A DNA stretch of 64,000 nt from Umezawaea sp036375055 (GTDB lineage Bacteria > Actinomycetota > Actinomycetes > Mycobacteriales > Pseudonocardiaceae): positions 1 to 64,000 of the forward strand of contig NZ_DASUSQ010000102.1 of assembly GCF_036375055.1 (NCBI RefSeq), given 5' to 3'. Positions 34,231-42,768 of the stretch are shown here, in pieces. The position numbers were made by a program, and so were the translations under genes. Within the stretch, counting starts at the first letter, position 1. Each line of letters begins with the position of its first letter. A model generated the notes under the pieces. The model worked only from the letters and a program-made list of their open reading frames with translations. It searched no databases and had not been told where the DNA came from.

Positions 34231-35352
34231 GTGACCCGACCCGTCACGATCATCGGAGCCGGACTCGGGGGCCTCACCCTGGCCAGGGTCCTGCACGTCC
34301 ACGGGATCCCCGCCGTCGTCCACGAGGCCGAGCCGTCCCCGACGGCGCGGACGCAGGGCGGGCTGCTCGACATCCGCGACCACAACGGTCAGGTGGCGCT
34401 GCGGGAGGCGGGCTTGACCGAGGAGTTCCGCGGTCTCGTCCTGGAGGGCCGCCAGGCCATGCGGATCCTCGACCGCGACGGGACCGTCCTGGTCGACCAG
34501 CCCGACGACGGCACCGGGGGAAACCCCGAGGTGCAGCGCGGCGAGCTGCGCCGGATGCTGCTCGACTCGCTCCCGGAGGGCACGGTCCGGTGGAACCACC
34601 GGGTCGGGGGCGTCCGCCCCCTCGGCGGCGGCGAGCACGAGGTGGCCTTCACCGGCGGCGGCACCGTCGTCACGAGCCTGCTCGTCGGCGCGGACGGGGC
34701 GTGGTCGCGCGTCCGGCCGCTGCTCTCCGACGCCACGCCCGTGTACGCGGGCATGTCCTACGTCGAGACCTACCTGACCGACGCCGACACCCGCCACCCG
34801 GCCACCGCGAAGGCGGTCGGCGGCGGGTCGCTGCTGGCGACCGCGCCGGGCAGGGGGATCCTCGCCCACCGGGAGCGCGGCGACACCCTGCACGCCTACC
34901 TGGCGCTCGCCGAGTCGCGGGACTGGTTCGCCGCCGTCGACTTCACCGATCCCGCGGTGGCCGCCGCGCGGATCGCGCGCGAGTTCGACGGCTGGGCGCC
35001 GGAACTCACCGCGCTGATCACCGAGAGCGCCACCGCGCCGGTCCTGCGCCCCATCCACTCCCTGCCGGTCGGGCACTCGTGGGACCGGGTGCGGGGGGTG
35101 ACCCTGATCGGCGACGCCGCCCACCTCGCGATCCCCAACGGTGAGGGCGCCAACCTGGCCATGCTCGACGGCGCCGACCTCGGCAGGCTGATCGCCGCCC
35201 ACGCCGACGACGTCGAATCGGCCCTCGACGAGTACGAGCGCGCCGCGGTCCCGCGCGGCACCGAGGCCGCGGCCGACGGCGAGTCGACGCGGGAACTCCT
35301 CTTCGGCGCAGGCGCCCCGCACGCGCTCGCCGAGGTGTTCGGCGCCCACTGA
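34231..35352 (+). CDS. TetX-like FAD-dependent monooxygenase
   Basis: A 373-aa group A flavoprotein hydroxylase starting at GTG with GGGGAG upstream. It carries the N-terminal Rossmann motif IIGAGLGGLTLARVL, the substrate-edge RTQGGLLDIRDHNGQ resembling TetX, the DG-type motif LLVGADGAWSRVR and the ribityl-binding GDAAHLAIPNGEGANLAMLDG. The C-terminus ends after one helix, as in TetX. Enzymes of this type hydroxylate aromatic polyketides, and TetX inactivates tetracyclines; the true substrate here is unknown. Control by the divergent TetR through three operators is strongly suggested. A compact hairpin terminates the gene. Confidence 0.9.
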   Translation: MTRPVTIIGAGLGGLTLARVLHVHGIPAVVHEAEPSPTARTQGGLLDIRDHNGQVALREAGLTEEFRGLVLEGRQAMRILDRDGTVLVDQPDDGTGGNPEVQRGELRRMLLDSLPEGTVRWNHRVGGVRPLGGGEHEVAFTGGGTVVTSLLVGADGAWSRVRPLLSDATPVYAGMSYVETYLTDADTRHPATAKAVGGGSLLATAPGRGILAHRERGDTLHAYLALAESRDWFAAVDFTDPAVAAARIAREFDGWAPELTALITESATAPVLRPIHSLPVGHSWDRVRGVTLIGDAAHLAIPNGEGANLAMLDGADLGRLIAAHADDVESALDEYERAAVPRGTEAAADGESTRELLFGAGAPHALAEVFGAH

Positions 35353-35358
35353 GTGCTC

Positions 35359-35379
35359 TCCTTGCCGGAACGGCAAGGA
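35359..35379 (+). terminator. Hairpin terminator after the monooxygenase gene
   Basis: A 9-bp perfect stem TCCTTGCCG/CGGCAAGGA with loop GAA begins 6 bp after the stop codon and is followed by a short T-rich AGTTTGT. Confidence 0.75.
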
Positions 35380-35468
35380 AGTTTGTCAGCGGTGGACGGT
35401 GGTCGGGAAGCTCGTCCCCACGGGCGGAACCACGTCCGGGACCTGACCGCCTGCGGAGGAACCACCTG

Positions 35469-36155
35469 ATGAGCGCACACGACCACCGGCTCGCCGACGA
35501 CGAGGCCTCGGCCATGTTCGAGCCCGCGGGCTGGGACGAGCGGTACTCCGGGCAGGAGAAGGTCTTCAGCGGGAACCCCAACCCGCAGCTCGTCGCCGAG
35601 GTGGCCGGGCTGACGCCGGGCACCGCCCTCGACGTCGGCTGCGGCGAGGGCGGTGACGTGATCTGGCTGGCCCAGCGGGGTTGGACCGCCACCGGCGCCG
35701 ACTTCTCCGCCGCGGGCCTGGCCCGAGCCGCCCGGCACGCCCAGCAGGCGGGCGTCGCCGACCGCGTCGACTGGTGGCAGGTCGACGCCAGGGGCTTCGC
35801 CGCGGGCGCCCGCACCTACGACCTGGTCAGCAGCCACTTCCTGCACCCGCCGGACGGCGGGATGGTGGAGGTGGTGCGCAGGCTGGCCGGTGCCGTCGCC
35901 CGCGGCGGTCACCTGCTCGTCGTCGGCCACGCGCCCTCCGGCGTCTTCACCAGCGTGTCGGCGATCCACCTCGGGGCGATGTTCCTCGCGGAGGACCTGC
36001 TGCCCGGCCTGCCGGACGACTTCGAGGTCCTCGTGGTCGAGCAGCGGCCGAGGACGATGACCCGCGAGGGCGTGGTGGTCGACGTCCACGACTCCACGCT
36101 GCTCGCCCGCCGCCGTGGCGCGGCGGGGACCGGCGCTACCCCACGAAGGCCGTGA
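35469..36155 (+). CDS. Class I SAM-dependent methyltransferase
   Basis: A 228-aa cytosolic protein starting at ATG with CGGAGGAACC upstream. An N-terminal lid (ASAMFEPAGWDERYSGQEKVFSG) is followed by motif I ALDVGCGEGGDVIWLA, motif II GADFSAAGLARA, VDWWQVDARGF and the post-motif YDLVSSHFLHPP. The layout resembles the thiopurine/tellurite (TPMT/TehB) group of small-molecule methyltransferases. It is a single gene behind the TetX-like gene, separated by a terminator, so it probably has its own promoter. Its final 20 bp overlap the convergent DHFR-like gene. Confidence 0.88.
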   Translation: MSAHDHRLADDEASAMFEPAGWDERYSGQEKVFSGNPNPQLVAEVAGLTPGTALDVGCGEGGDVIWLAQRGWTATGADFSAAGLARAARHAQQAGVADRVDWWQVDARGFAAGARTYDLVSSHFLHPPDGGMVEVVRRLAGAVARGGHLLVVGHAPSGVFTSVSAIHLGAMFLAEDLLPGLPDDFEVLVVEQRPRTMTREGVVVDVHDSTLLARRRGAAGTGATPRRP

Positions 36156-36765
36156 CGCCCTCGTAGGCCGCGGCCGGAGCGGCGCCCGCGGTCTCGTACC
36201 GGAGCAGCAGCAGACCGTTCGCCGACACCTCGTGGTCGACGAGCCGCAGGCCGACGGGGCCGCTCGGGTGGTCGAACAGCCGCCGCCCCTCCCCGGTCAC
36301 GACCGGGGCGACCACCAGCCGGAGCGTGTCGACGAGGCCCGCCGCCAGCAGGGCGTTGCCGAGCCGCGCGCTCCCGTGGACCTGGAGTTCCCGGCCCGGC
36401 CTCGCCTTGAGCGCCCCGACGGACGTGACCGGGTCGCCGCGGAGCACGGTCACCGGCCGCCAGGTCGCCTCGGTGGGGGTGGAGGTCACCACGTACTTCG
36501 GCAGCGCGTTCATCCGCTCGCTGAAGGGGTCCTCCGGGTCGGTGGTCCGCGGCCAGTCGCGGGCGAACGCCTCGTAGGTCCGCCGCCCGAGCAGCAGGCC
36601 GTCGGCGAGGTCCAGCCACTCGGACGCCCGTTGGACGAAGAGCCCGTCCAGGTGGGGCACGAGCCAGCCGCCCCGCGTGAAGCCGCCGCTCGTGTCCTCG
36701 CTCGGCGAGCCGGGGCCCTGGCTGACCCCGTCGAGGGTGACGAACTGCGTGAGCGCGACCTTCAC
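36136..36765 (-). CDS. Dihydrofolate-reductase-family protein (RibD_C-like)
   Basis: A 209-aa NADPH-type reductase fold. It has the N-terminal strand KVALTQFVTLDGVSQGPGSP, the LLLGRRTYEAFARDWP motif, KYVVTSTPTEATW, the ELQVHGSARLGNALLAAGLVD nucleotide strand and the terminal APVVTGEGRRLFD. This is the YyaP/YwjB-like branch, which lacks a proven folate role. Its GTG start overlaps the stop of the SRPBCC gene as GTGA. It is the last gene of an ArsR-SRPBCC-reductase operon, a common actinobacterial trio of unknown physiological role. It overlaps the methyltransferase gene by 20 bp, tail to tail. Confidence 0.9.
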   Translation of the reverse strand: MKVALTQFVTLDGVSQGPGSPSEDTSGGFTRGGWLVPHLDGLFVQRASEWLDLADGLLLGRRTYEAFARDWPRTTDPEDPFSERMNALPKYVVTSTPTEATWRPVTVLRGDPVTSVGALKARPGRELQVHGSARLGNALLAAGLVDTLRLVVAPVVTGEGRRLFDHPSGPVGLRLVDHEVSANGLLLLRYETAGAAPAAAYEGVTAFVG

Positions 36766-37229
36766 CGGCCCGCCGCCACCGCGGCGAGCTGCTCGGTGAC
36801 CGAGCCCCAGCCGTCGAGGAAGCCGAGTTCCTCGTGGCGGGCGCGGGCGGCCGGGTCGCCGTGCCGGACGACGACCCGGTAGTCCGTGCCGTCCGGGTGG
36901 TCGCCCATCGTGACCTCCGCCGTCATCGGCACCGGCGCGGGGTTCGCCGGGCGCCACGCGCTGTCGACCGCGTTCGTGAACACGATCCGCTCCAGGTCGT
37001 CCACGACGAGGAACGTCGCGTCGAGGTGCGGGACGAAGGCCACCCCGTCGTCGCTCATCAGGGTCACGAGCCCGCCGCCGGGCCGGACGTCGAGGCGGTC
37101 GACCCGGCACGCGGTCGGTGCGGGGACCCACCACCTCGCGAAGCGGGCCGGATCGGTCCACGCGGACCACACGGCCGCACGGGGAGCGCGGATGACCCGC
37201 TCCAGGACCAGGTCGAGATCGGGGTTCAC
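36762..37229 (-). CDS. SRPBCC (AHSA1-type) domain protein
   Basis: A 155-aa single-domain protein starting at GTG with GGAGGAACACC upstream. It has the START/AHSA1 pattern: LERVIRAPRAAVWSAWTDPARFARWWVP, a central VRPGGGLVTLMSDDG, the FLVVDDLERIVFTNAV strand, and the C-terminal helix after FLDGWGSVTEQLAAV. Such proteins have a deep hydrophobic cavity for small ligands. It is coupled by 4-bp overlaps to the ArsR gene before it and the reductase gene after it, so the three proteins are almost certainly produced together. Confidence 0.92.
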   Translation of the reverse strand: MNPDLDLVLERVIRAPRAAVWSAWTDPARFARWWVPAPTACRVDRLDVRPGGGLVTLMSDDGVAFVPHLDATFLVVDDLERIVFTNAVDSAWRPANPAPVPMTAEVTMGDHPDGTDYRVVVRHGDPAARARHEELGFLDGWGSVTEQLAAVAAGR

Positions 37230-37561
37230 GGGTGTTCCTCCGGGTCGGTGACGAGGCTTTCCAGTCGGTCGGTGCGGTCCTCCCAGATCCGGCGCTGCTC
37301 CGCGAGCCAGCCGTCGACCAGGGCGAGGCGGTCGCGGTTGAGCACGCAGGTGCGCACGCGGCCGAGCTTGACCGTGCGGATCAGGCCGGTCGCCTCCAGC
37401 GTCCGCACGTGCTTCATGAAGGAGGGGAGGGTCATCGGGAACTCGCGGGCGAGGTCGCCCACGCTCGTCGGACTGCGGCCGAGGCGGCGGATGACACCGC
37501 GCCGCGTCGGGTCGGCGAGAGCGGTGAACACACCGTCCAGTTCCGCCGAATACTGTGCCAT
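37226..37561 (-). CDS. ArsR-family HTH regulator
   Basis: A 111-aa winged-helix protein starting at ATG. The motif order is LDGVFTALADPTRRGVIRRLG, SVGDLAREFPMTLPSFMKHVRTLEATGLI, then the wing VKLGRVRTCVLN and a C-terminal helix LVDGWLAEQRRIWEDRTDRLESLV. No Cys metal site is present, which fits the metal-independent ArsR group that sits before AHSA1-type genes. It is the first gene of the three-gene operon and presumably represses it. An inverted repeat 27 bp upstream (37588-37605) is a candidate operator. Confidence 0.92.
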   Translation of the reverse strand: MAQYSAELDGVFTALADPTRRGVIRRLGRSPTSVGDLAREFPMTLPSFMKHVRTLEATGLIRTVKLGRVRTCVLNRDRLALVDGWLAEQRRIWEDRTDRLESLVTDPEEHP

Positions 37562-37587
37562 GAGGCTAAGTGTTGCGTGCCGGAACG

Positions 37588-37605
37588 CTGAGCGCAAGGG
37601 CTCAG
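37588..37605. promoter_or_regulatory. Inverted repeat upstream of the ArsR operon
   Basis: CTGAGC (37588-37593) and GCTCAG (37600-37605) flank GCAAGG, with weaker CCGG extensions outside. It lies between the AraC gene end and the ArsR start, so it may be the ArsR operator, the AraC terminator, or both. Confidence 0.5.
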
Positions 37606-37640
37606 TGTCCGGCGAGGTCTGGTGGTGACGGCGTCGCGCG

Positions 37641-38582
37641 TCAGGCGCGGTCCCTCGGCCGCGCGCGCAGCGAGGCGCGGAACTCCCGTGGTGGCATCCC
37701 GACAACGCGCCGGAAAGCGGTGCTGAAAGCACTTTCGGACTGGTACCCGACGGCCTCCGCTATGGCCGTGAGGGAGTCCTCCGTGCGCAGCGCGGCCCGC
37801 GCCAGCTGCATCCGCCACTCGATGAGGTAGTCCAACGGGGGACGGCCCACCCTGTTCCGGAAGTGCGCGGCGAACGCCGACCTCGACATCGTCGCGATGC
37901 CTGAGAGCTCGTCGAGCGTCCAGCGGTGGCGCGGGTCGGCGTGGACGGCTCGCAGCGCTGCCCCGATCCCGTCGTCGGCGACCGACGCGAGCCACCCCAG
38001 TGGCTCGTGCGACGAACCGGCGTGCGACCTCAGCATGTGCACCAGCAGGATCTGGGCCAGGTGTTCGAGGACGAGGGACTGGCCCGCCTCGCACGTCCGG
38101 ATCTCGTGGACGAGCAGGGTCGCGATGTTCCAGAGCAGCCTTCCGGCGTCGTCGTCCGCTTTCACGAGCATGGCCGGGGGGAGTGAGGAGAACAGGGTCG
38201 ACGCGTCGGAGTCCTGGAACGTGAAGTCGACGCTGCACGTGTACGCGACGGAGCCCGGAGGGATCTCGGGCCCCTTCGCGGACGTGTCCTCGGTCGAACT
38301 CCCGAGGCTGTAGGGCGGTGGGTCGCCGAGGAGGTAGAAGTCGCCCGTGCTCAGCAGAAGAGGGGCCCGTCCGTCGACGCGCAACCAGCACTGGCCCTCC
38401 ACCACCACGCCGAGCTTGATGTGCGGGAAGGGGGAGAACCGGGCCTCCCACGGCGCCGTCGCGCGGAGCGGAACGGGCGCGACGGCCCTGGGCCGCGCCA
38501 GCGCCAGGACGTCTCGGACGGGGTCGTGCGCACCGAGGAGGACTTCAGCGCTGGACGATCGGTAAGCTTCGCCGGACTCCAC
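37641..38582 (-). CDS. AraC-family regulator with cupin sensor (AraC_binding)
   Basis: About 313 aa from GTG 38582, chosen because TATAGT lies 7 nt upstream (leaderless) and the conserved sequence begins just after. The N-terminal cupin (about 20-185) has FSPFPHIKLGVVVEGQCWLRVDG and LLSTGDFYLLGDPPPYSL. The C-terminal double helix-turn-helix (about 205-300) has WTLDELSGIATMSRSAFAAH and AEAVGYQSESAFSTAFRRVVG. It matches the group of AraC regulators that control adjacent oxidoreductases. The aldo/keto reductase gene is divergent, starting 88 bp away, and is the likely target. Confidence 0.9.
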   Translation of the reverse strand: MESGEAYRSSSAEVLLGAHDPVRDVLALARPRAVAPVPLRATAPWEARFSPFPHIKLGVVVEGQCWLRVDGRAPLLLSTGDFYLLGDPPPYSLGSSTEDTSAKGPEIPPGSVAYTCSVDFTFQDSDASTLFSSLPPAMLVKADDDAGRLLWNIATLLVHEIRTCEAGQSLVLEHLAQILLVHMLRSHAGSSHEPLGWLASVADDGIGAALRAVHADPRHRWTLDELSGIATMSRSAFAAHFRNRVGRPPLDYLIEWRMQLARAALRTEDSLTAIAEAVGYQSESAFSTAFRRVVGMPPREFRASLRARPRDRA

Positions 38583-38589
38583 GTTATGG

Positions 38590-38595
38590 ACTATA
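38590..38595 (-). promoter_or_regulatory. -10 box of a leaderless AraC transcript
   Basis: TATAGT on the minus strand lies exactly 7 nt before GTG 38582, so transcription should start on the start codon itself. Confidence 0.55.
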
Positions 38596-38670
38596 GGTCC
38601 GACGAGCGAAACGATGGGTGCCTGGCGGCGGGAGCCGCCTGCCGGATCGACGCGAGGAGCGAAAAGTCTT

Positions 38671-39681
38671 ATGCGATACCGATTTCTCGGACGATCGGGG
38701 CTGCGGGTATCGGAACTGTCGCTGGGGACGGGGAACTTCGGCACGGGCTGGGGGCACGGGGCGACCGCGCCCGAGGCACGGGCGATGTACGACACCTACC
38801 GGCAGGCGGGCGGGAACTTCATCGACACCGCGTCCAACTACCAGTCGGGGGAGGCCGAGGAGTACCTCTCGGACATCATCTCCTCGGATCGCGAGGACGT
38901 GGTCCTGGCGACGAAGTACACGATGGGGACGTCGGCGAGCAGCGGCCTCCACCTGACCGGGAACAGCCGCAAGGCGATGGTCCAGTCCCTGGAGCAGAGC
39001 CTGCGTCGACTGGGCACCGACCGGGTTGACGTGCTCTGGGCCCACGTGGCCGACGTGTCCACGCCCATCGAGGAGGTGCTGCGGGCCTTCGACGACCTGA
39101 CGCGCGCGGGCAAGATCCTGTACGCCGGTCTCTCCAGCTTCCCCGCGTGGCGCGTGGCGACCGGGGTCACCCTGGCGCGGCAGCGGGACTGGGCGCCCCT
39201 CGTGGCGATCCAGGTCGAGTACAGCCTCGTCGAGCGCGACGCCGACCGCGAGCTGGTGCCGATGGCGGAAGCCTTCGGCTTGGGCGTCCTCGGGTTCTCG
39301 CCGCTCGGCGGCGGTCTGCTGACGGGCAAGTACCGGCGGGGCGAGACGGGTCGTGCCCAGAGTTCGATCAGCCGGTTCCTCCACCGGGAGGACGACCCCG
39401 CCAAGGCGAAGGTCCTGGACGCCGTCGAGGCCGTCGCCCAGGACCTCGGTGCGACCCCGGACGCGGTGGCGATCAGGTGGTCGATGTCGAAGGGCGTGAT
39501 CCCCGTCGTCGGACCGAGGACCGTGGACCAGCTCACGTCCAACCTCGCGGCGGGCGAGCTGGACATCCCACCGCGCCAGCTCGACCGGCTCGACGAGGTG
39601 AGCGCGCCGCGGCTGGGATACCCCCACGGGCTGTGGACGGAGCACGAACGGGTGGGGGAGCGCCGAGTCGCCCAGCCGTGA
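38671..39681 (+). CDS. Aldo/keto reductase
   Basis: A 336-aa NADPH-dependent oxidoreductase with a TIM-barrel fold. ATG 38671 follows GAGGAG at 11 nt. The catalytic tetrad is visible: Asp and Tyr in FIDTASNYQSGEAEE, Lys in VVLATKYTMG and His in VLWAHVADV. The cofactor end has GFSPLGGGLLTGKY and VIPVVGPRTVDQL. It resembles the YdjG/IolS-like group acting on sugar or aromatic aldehydes. It is divergent from the AraC/cupin regulator and ends 20 bp before the convergent MFS gene. Confidence 0.93.
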   Translation: MRYRFLGRSGLRVSELSLGTGNFGTGWGHGATAPEARAMYDTYRQAGGNFIDTASNYQSGEAEEYLSDIISSDREDVVLATKYTMGTSASSGLHLTGNSRKAMVQSLEQSLRRLGTDRVDVLWAHVADVSTPIEEVLRAFDDLTRAGKILYAGLSSFPAWRVATGVTLARQRDWAPLVAIQVEYSLVERDADRELVPMAEAFGLGVLGFSPLGGGLLTGKYRRGETGRAQSSISRFLHREDDPAKAKVLDAVEAVAQDLGATPDAVAIRWSMSKGVIPVVGPRTVDQLTSNLAAGELDIPPRQLDRLDEVSAPRLGYPHGLWTEHERVGERRVAQP

Positions 39682-39701
39682 GGGGCGCCCGTCGGGCACC
39701 A

Positions 39702-40910
39702 CTAGGACGTCTCGCCGGTCCGGTTCACCAGCACGCGGCTCAGCACGACCGTCACCACGCCCGCGAACACGACGCTGAGCAGCCCGACCCGCAGGCTGGT
39801 GAGGTCGGCGACGAACCCGACGACCGGCGGTGACAGCAGGAACCCCACCCGGAGCAGCCAGCTGACCACGGTGAGGCCCATCCCGTTGGGGAGGCCGGGG
39901 AGTTCGTCGGCGGTGTGCATGGCGGCCGGGACGAGGGTGGCCACGCCCAGGCCCGCCAGCGCGAAGCCCGCGAGGGCCGTGCCGACGGTCGGCACGGCCA
40001 GCGCGAGGCCCATGCCCACGGCCGCGAACGCCCCGCCCGCGCGGACGACGGCGCGCTGGCCGAACCGGTCCACGGCCCGGTCGCCGGTGAGCCTGCCGAT
40101 CGTCATGGCGACCTGGAGGGCGACGAACGCGAGACCGGCGGTGGCGGCGCTGGTGCGCAGGTCGCCGCTGAGGTAGATCGCGCCCCACGACGCGCCCGCG
40201 TCCTCGACCAGCGCGCCGCACGCGGCCAGGACGCCCAGCGCGGCGAGCATCTTCACGGCCGTGCCCGCGAACGCGCGGCGGGCCGTCGGGGCCGCGGCGG
40301 TGGTGGGCTCGGCGCGTTCGGCGTCCTCGTGACCCGGCAGGAGGAACCGGTAGGCGACCAGCGCGACGACGCCGAACAGCGCGGCGGAGAAGCCGAGGTG
40401 CAGCGCGAGCGGCACGCCGAGACCGGCGGCCGCCGCGCCCATCAGGCCGCCCAGCACGGCGCCGATGCTCCACACGCCGTGGAAGGAGTTGACGATGGAC
40501 CGCCCGTAGAGGCGCTGCACGCGCAGGCCGTGGGCGTTCTGCGCGACGTCGACCACGGCGTCCAGCGCGCCCACGACGAACAGCACCGCGCCCAGGCCGA
40601 GCCAGTTCGGCGCGAGCGGGATCAGCAGGGTGGTGGCGGCGAGCAGGACGATCCCGAGCGCGGCCACCCGCGACGACCGGAACCGGCGGATCGCCGCGCT
40701 CGCCAGCAGGCCCGCCACCAGCGCGCCGAGGGGGAACCCGGCCAGCGCGGCCCCCAGGACGGTGTTGCTGAGGTCCAGGCTCGCCTTGATCTCGGGGTAG
40801 CGGGGCACCACGTTGGCGAAGAGGGCGCCGTTGGTGAGGAACAGGGCTGCCACGGCGGCGCGGGCGCCCCTGGCGGCGCGCGTCGGCGCGGCGGGTGGTG
40901 CGGTGGTCAT
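39702..40910 (-). CDS. MFS transporter
   Basis: A 402-aa integral membrane protein with about twelve hydrophobic helices. The N-half begins AALFLTNGALFANVVPRYPEIKASL, and the conserved inter-helix loop GALVAGLLASAAIRRFRSSRV is present. The mid-region VVDVAQNAHGLRVQRLYGRSIVNSFHG is typical of the YbjJ/FucP-like MFS group. It is the second gene of a TetR-MFS operon, 25 bp after the regulator, suggesting inducible export of a compound sensed by that TetR. The substrate is unknown. Confidence 0.9.
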   Translation of the reverse strand: MTTAPPAAPTRAARGARAAVAALFLTNGALFANVVPRYPEIKASLDLSNTVLGAALAGFPLGALVAGLLASAAIRRFRSSRVAALGIVLLAATTLLIPLAPNWLGLGAVLFVVGALDAVVDVAQNAHGLRVQRLYGRSIVNSFHGVWSIGAVLGGLMGAAAAGLGVPLALHLGFSAALFGVVALVAYRFLLPGHEDAERAEPTTAAAPTARRAFAGTAVKMLAALGVLAACGALVEDAGASWGAIYLSGDLRTSAATAGLAFVALQVAMTIGRLTGDRAVDRFGQRAVVRAGGAFAAVGMGLALAVPTVGTALAGFALAGLGVATLVPAAMHTADELPGLPNGMGLTVVSWLLRVGFLLSPPVVGFVADLTSLRVGLLSVVFAGVVTVVLSRVLVNRTGETS

Positions 40911-40935
40911 GGTGATCCCGTCGGGCAGGGTGTGG

Positions 40936-41490
40936 TCAGGGGAGGAACCGGTGGAGCGCGGCGCGGACCTGCGCCGGGGTCATCGGGTCGGTGGACAGCG
41001 CGCTGTGCAGCACGAGCCCCTCGATCAGGGCGTCCAGCTCCCGTGCGGTGCCGGGGTCGAAGTGGTGCTCCAGCGCTTGGCGGCTGCGGCGCATCCAGGC
41101 CTGGGTCACGGCGCGCAGCGCGGGTTTGCGGGCCGCCGCCACGTACAGCTCGACGCTGAGCACCAGGTCGCGGTTCGCGTCGAGCAGGTCGCCCGAGATG
41201 TGCTCGGCGACCGACTCGACGGCCGCCGAGCGGTCGGGCGCGGCGGCCATGCGCTCCTCGAAGACGCCCGCGATCGAGTCGGCGTGCCGGGTGAACGCCT
41301 CGGCCAGCAGGTCGTCCAGCGACGTGAAGTGGTAGGTCGTCGACCCGAGCGGCACGTCCGCCGCCCGCGCGACCGCCCGGTGCGAGACGCCCGCCACGCC
41401 GCGCTCGGCGATGATCGCGAGCGCGGCGTCGATGATGCGGTCCCGCCGGTCGGGGTCGTGCCGCCGCGGGCGGCGGGTCGAGGCCTCCAT
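40936..41490 (-). CDS. TetR-family repressor
   Basis: A 184-aa regulator. ATG 41490 was chosen because EASTRRPRRHDPDRRDRIIDAAL begins the domain there and a -10 box sits 7 nt upstream. The helix-turn-helix is GVAGVSHRAVARAADVPLGSTTYHFTSLDDLLAE. The C-terminal half is all-helical with the common MRRSRQALEHHF dimer helix. It precedes and is probably co-transcribed with the MFS exporter gene. The 14-bp palindrome right at its start should mediate autorepression. The divergent old yellow enzyme gene may also be controlled. Confidence 0.92.
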   Translation of the reverse strand: MEASTRRPRRHDPDRRDRIIDAALAIIAERGVAGVSHRAVARAADVPLGSTTYHFTSLDDLLAEAFTRHADSIAGVFEERMAAAPDRSAAVESVAEHISGDLLDANRDLVLSVELYVAAARKPALRAVTQAWMRRSRQALEHHFDPGTARELDALIEGLVLHSALSTDPMTPAQVRAALHRFLP

Positions 41491-41491
41491 G

Positions 41492-41505
41492 TGTACGAGC
41501 GTACA
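41492..41505. promoter_or_regulatory. TetR operator overlapping a leaderless -10
   Basis: The palindrome TGTACGAGCGTACA (6-bp arms around AG) lies 1 bp from the TetR start codon. It contains TACGCT (41498-41503, minus strand), a -10 box 7 nt before ATG 41490, so repressor binding would block a leaderless transcript directly. Confidence 0.7.
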
Positions 41506-41647
41506 TAGCAGAGGCAGGGCTGTGACCACGGGTTTCGCTCTCGTGCACGTGACCTGCGGCACAATTCTTTGCACCTGACACTGATGTGAGCTTCTAGCGT
41601 TGGGGCACGCCCTGGACGGGCGATCCGGATCGTGAAGGAGCTTCGAC

Positions 41648-42727
41648 GTGACTTCCCTCTTCGACAGGTACCGGCTCGGCGACCTGGCGCTGCCCAACCG
41701 GGTGGTGATGGCCCCGATGACCAGGGTCCGGGCCGCCGCGGGCGGACTGGCGACCCCGTCGATGGCGACGTACTACGCCCAGCGGGCCACGGCCGGGCTG
41801 ATCGTGACCGAGGGCGTGCAGCCGAGCCTGGTCGGGCAGTCCAACCCCGGCACGCCGGGCCTGCACACCGACGAGCAGACCGCCTCGTGGCGCCCGGTGA
41901 CCGAGGCCGTGCACGCCAACGGCGGCCGGGTGTTCGCCCAGATCATGCACGGCGGCCGGGTGTCGCACCCGGACACCACCGGCGTCCAGCCGGTCGGGCC
42001 CTCCGCCGTGCCCGCCGTCGGCGAGGTCTTCACCCCGACCGGCCCCAAGCCCGCGCCGGTGCCGCGCGCCCTGGACACCGCCGAGGTGCCCGAGCACGCC
42101 CGGTCCTACGGCGACGCGGCCAGGCGAGCCGTCGACGCGGGCTTCGACGGCGTGGAGCTGCACGGCGCCAACGGCTACCTGATCTCGCAGTTCCTCTCCT
42201 CGAACGCCAACCTGCGCACGGACGGCTACGGCGGCCCGGTGCGCAACCGGATCCGGTTCGCCGTCGAGGCCGCGTCGGCGACCGTCGACGCCGTCGGCGC
42301 GGCCAGGACCGGCATCCGCCTCTCACCCGCCGCGACGATCTGGGGCGTCCAGGACGCCGACGTGCCCGAGCTGTACGCGGCCCTGCTGGCGGAACTGGCC
42401 CGCCTGGAGGTGGCCTACGTCCACCTGGAGGCGACCGCCGACGAGGACGTGCTGCTCGGCCTGCGCCGCGCGTGGCCGGGCACGCTCATCGTCAACCCGG
42501 TGCCGCCGACGGGACCGAAGCAGACGAGCCGGGCCGACGCCGACCACTGGCTCGGGCTGGGTGCCGACCTGATCGGCTTCGGCCGCGCGTTCATCGCCAA
42601 CCCCGACCTCGTCGAGCGGCTCCGCAACGCGCTCCCGATCGCCCCGGTCGACGAGGCCACGTTCTACCAGGGCGGCGACGCGGGGTACCTGACCTACCCG
42701 ACCTACCAGTACGAGGTCCCGCGTTAA
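41648..42727 (+). CDS. Old yellow enzyme-family alkene reductase
   Basis: A 359-aa FMN-dependent ene-reductase starting at GTG with GAAGGAG upstream. OYE/NemA features are LPNRVVMAPMTRVRA, QIMHGGRVSHPDTTG, the substrate-binding His/Asn pair in GVELHGANGYLISQFLS, NLRTDGYGG and the terminal phosphate-binding GADLIGFGRAFIANPDLVERL. Such enzymes reduce activated C=C bonds, maleimides and nitro-esters using NAD(P)H. It is divergent from the TetR-MFS operon and is likely part of the same electrophile-response circuit (inference). It is followed 41 bp later by a serine hydrolase gene on the same strand. Confidence 0.94.
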   Translation: MTSLFDRYRLGDLALPNRVVMAPMTRVRAAAGGLATPSMATYYAQRATAGLIVTEGVQPSLVGQSNPGTPGLHTDEQTASWRPVTEAVHANGGRVFAQIMHGGRVSHPDTTGVQPVGPSAVPAVGEVFTPTGPKPAPVPRALDTAEVPEHARSYGDAARRAVDAGFDGVELHGANGYLISQFLSSNANLRTDGYGGPVRNRIRFAVEAASATVDAVGAARTGIRLSPAATIWGVQDADVPELYAALLAELARLEVAYVHLEATADEDVLLGLRRAWPGTLIVNPVPPTGPKQTSRADADHWLGLGADLIGFGRAFIANPDLVERLRNALPIAPVDEATFYQGGDAGYLTYPTYQYEVPR

Positions 42728-42768
42728 ATCCGTTGGCAGGGCACGGGAAATCGGGTTGGGTACCGCGC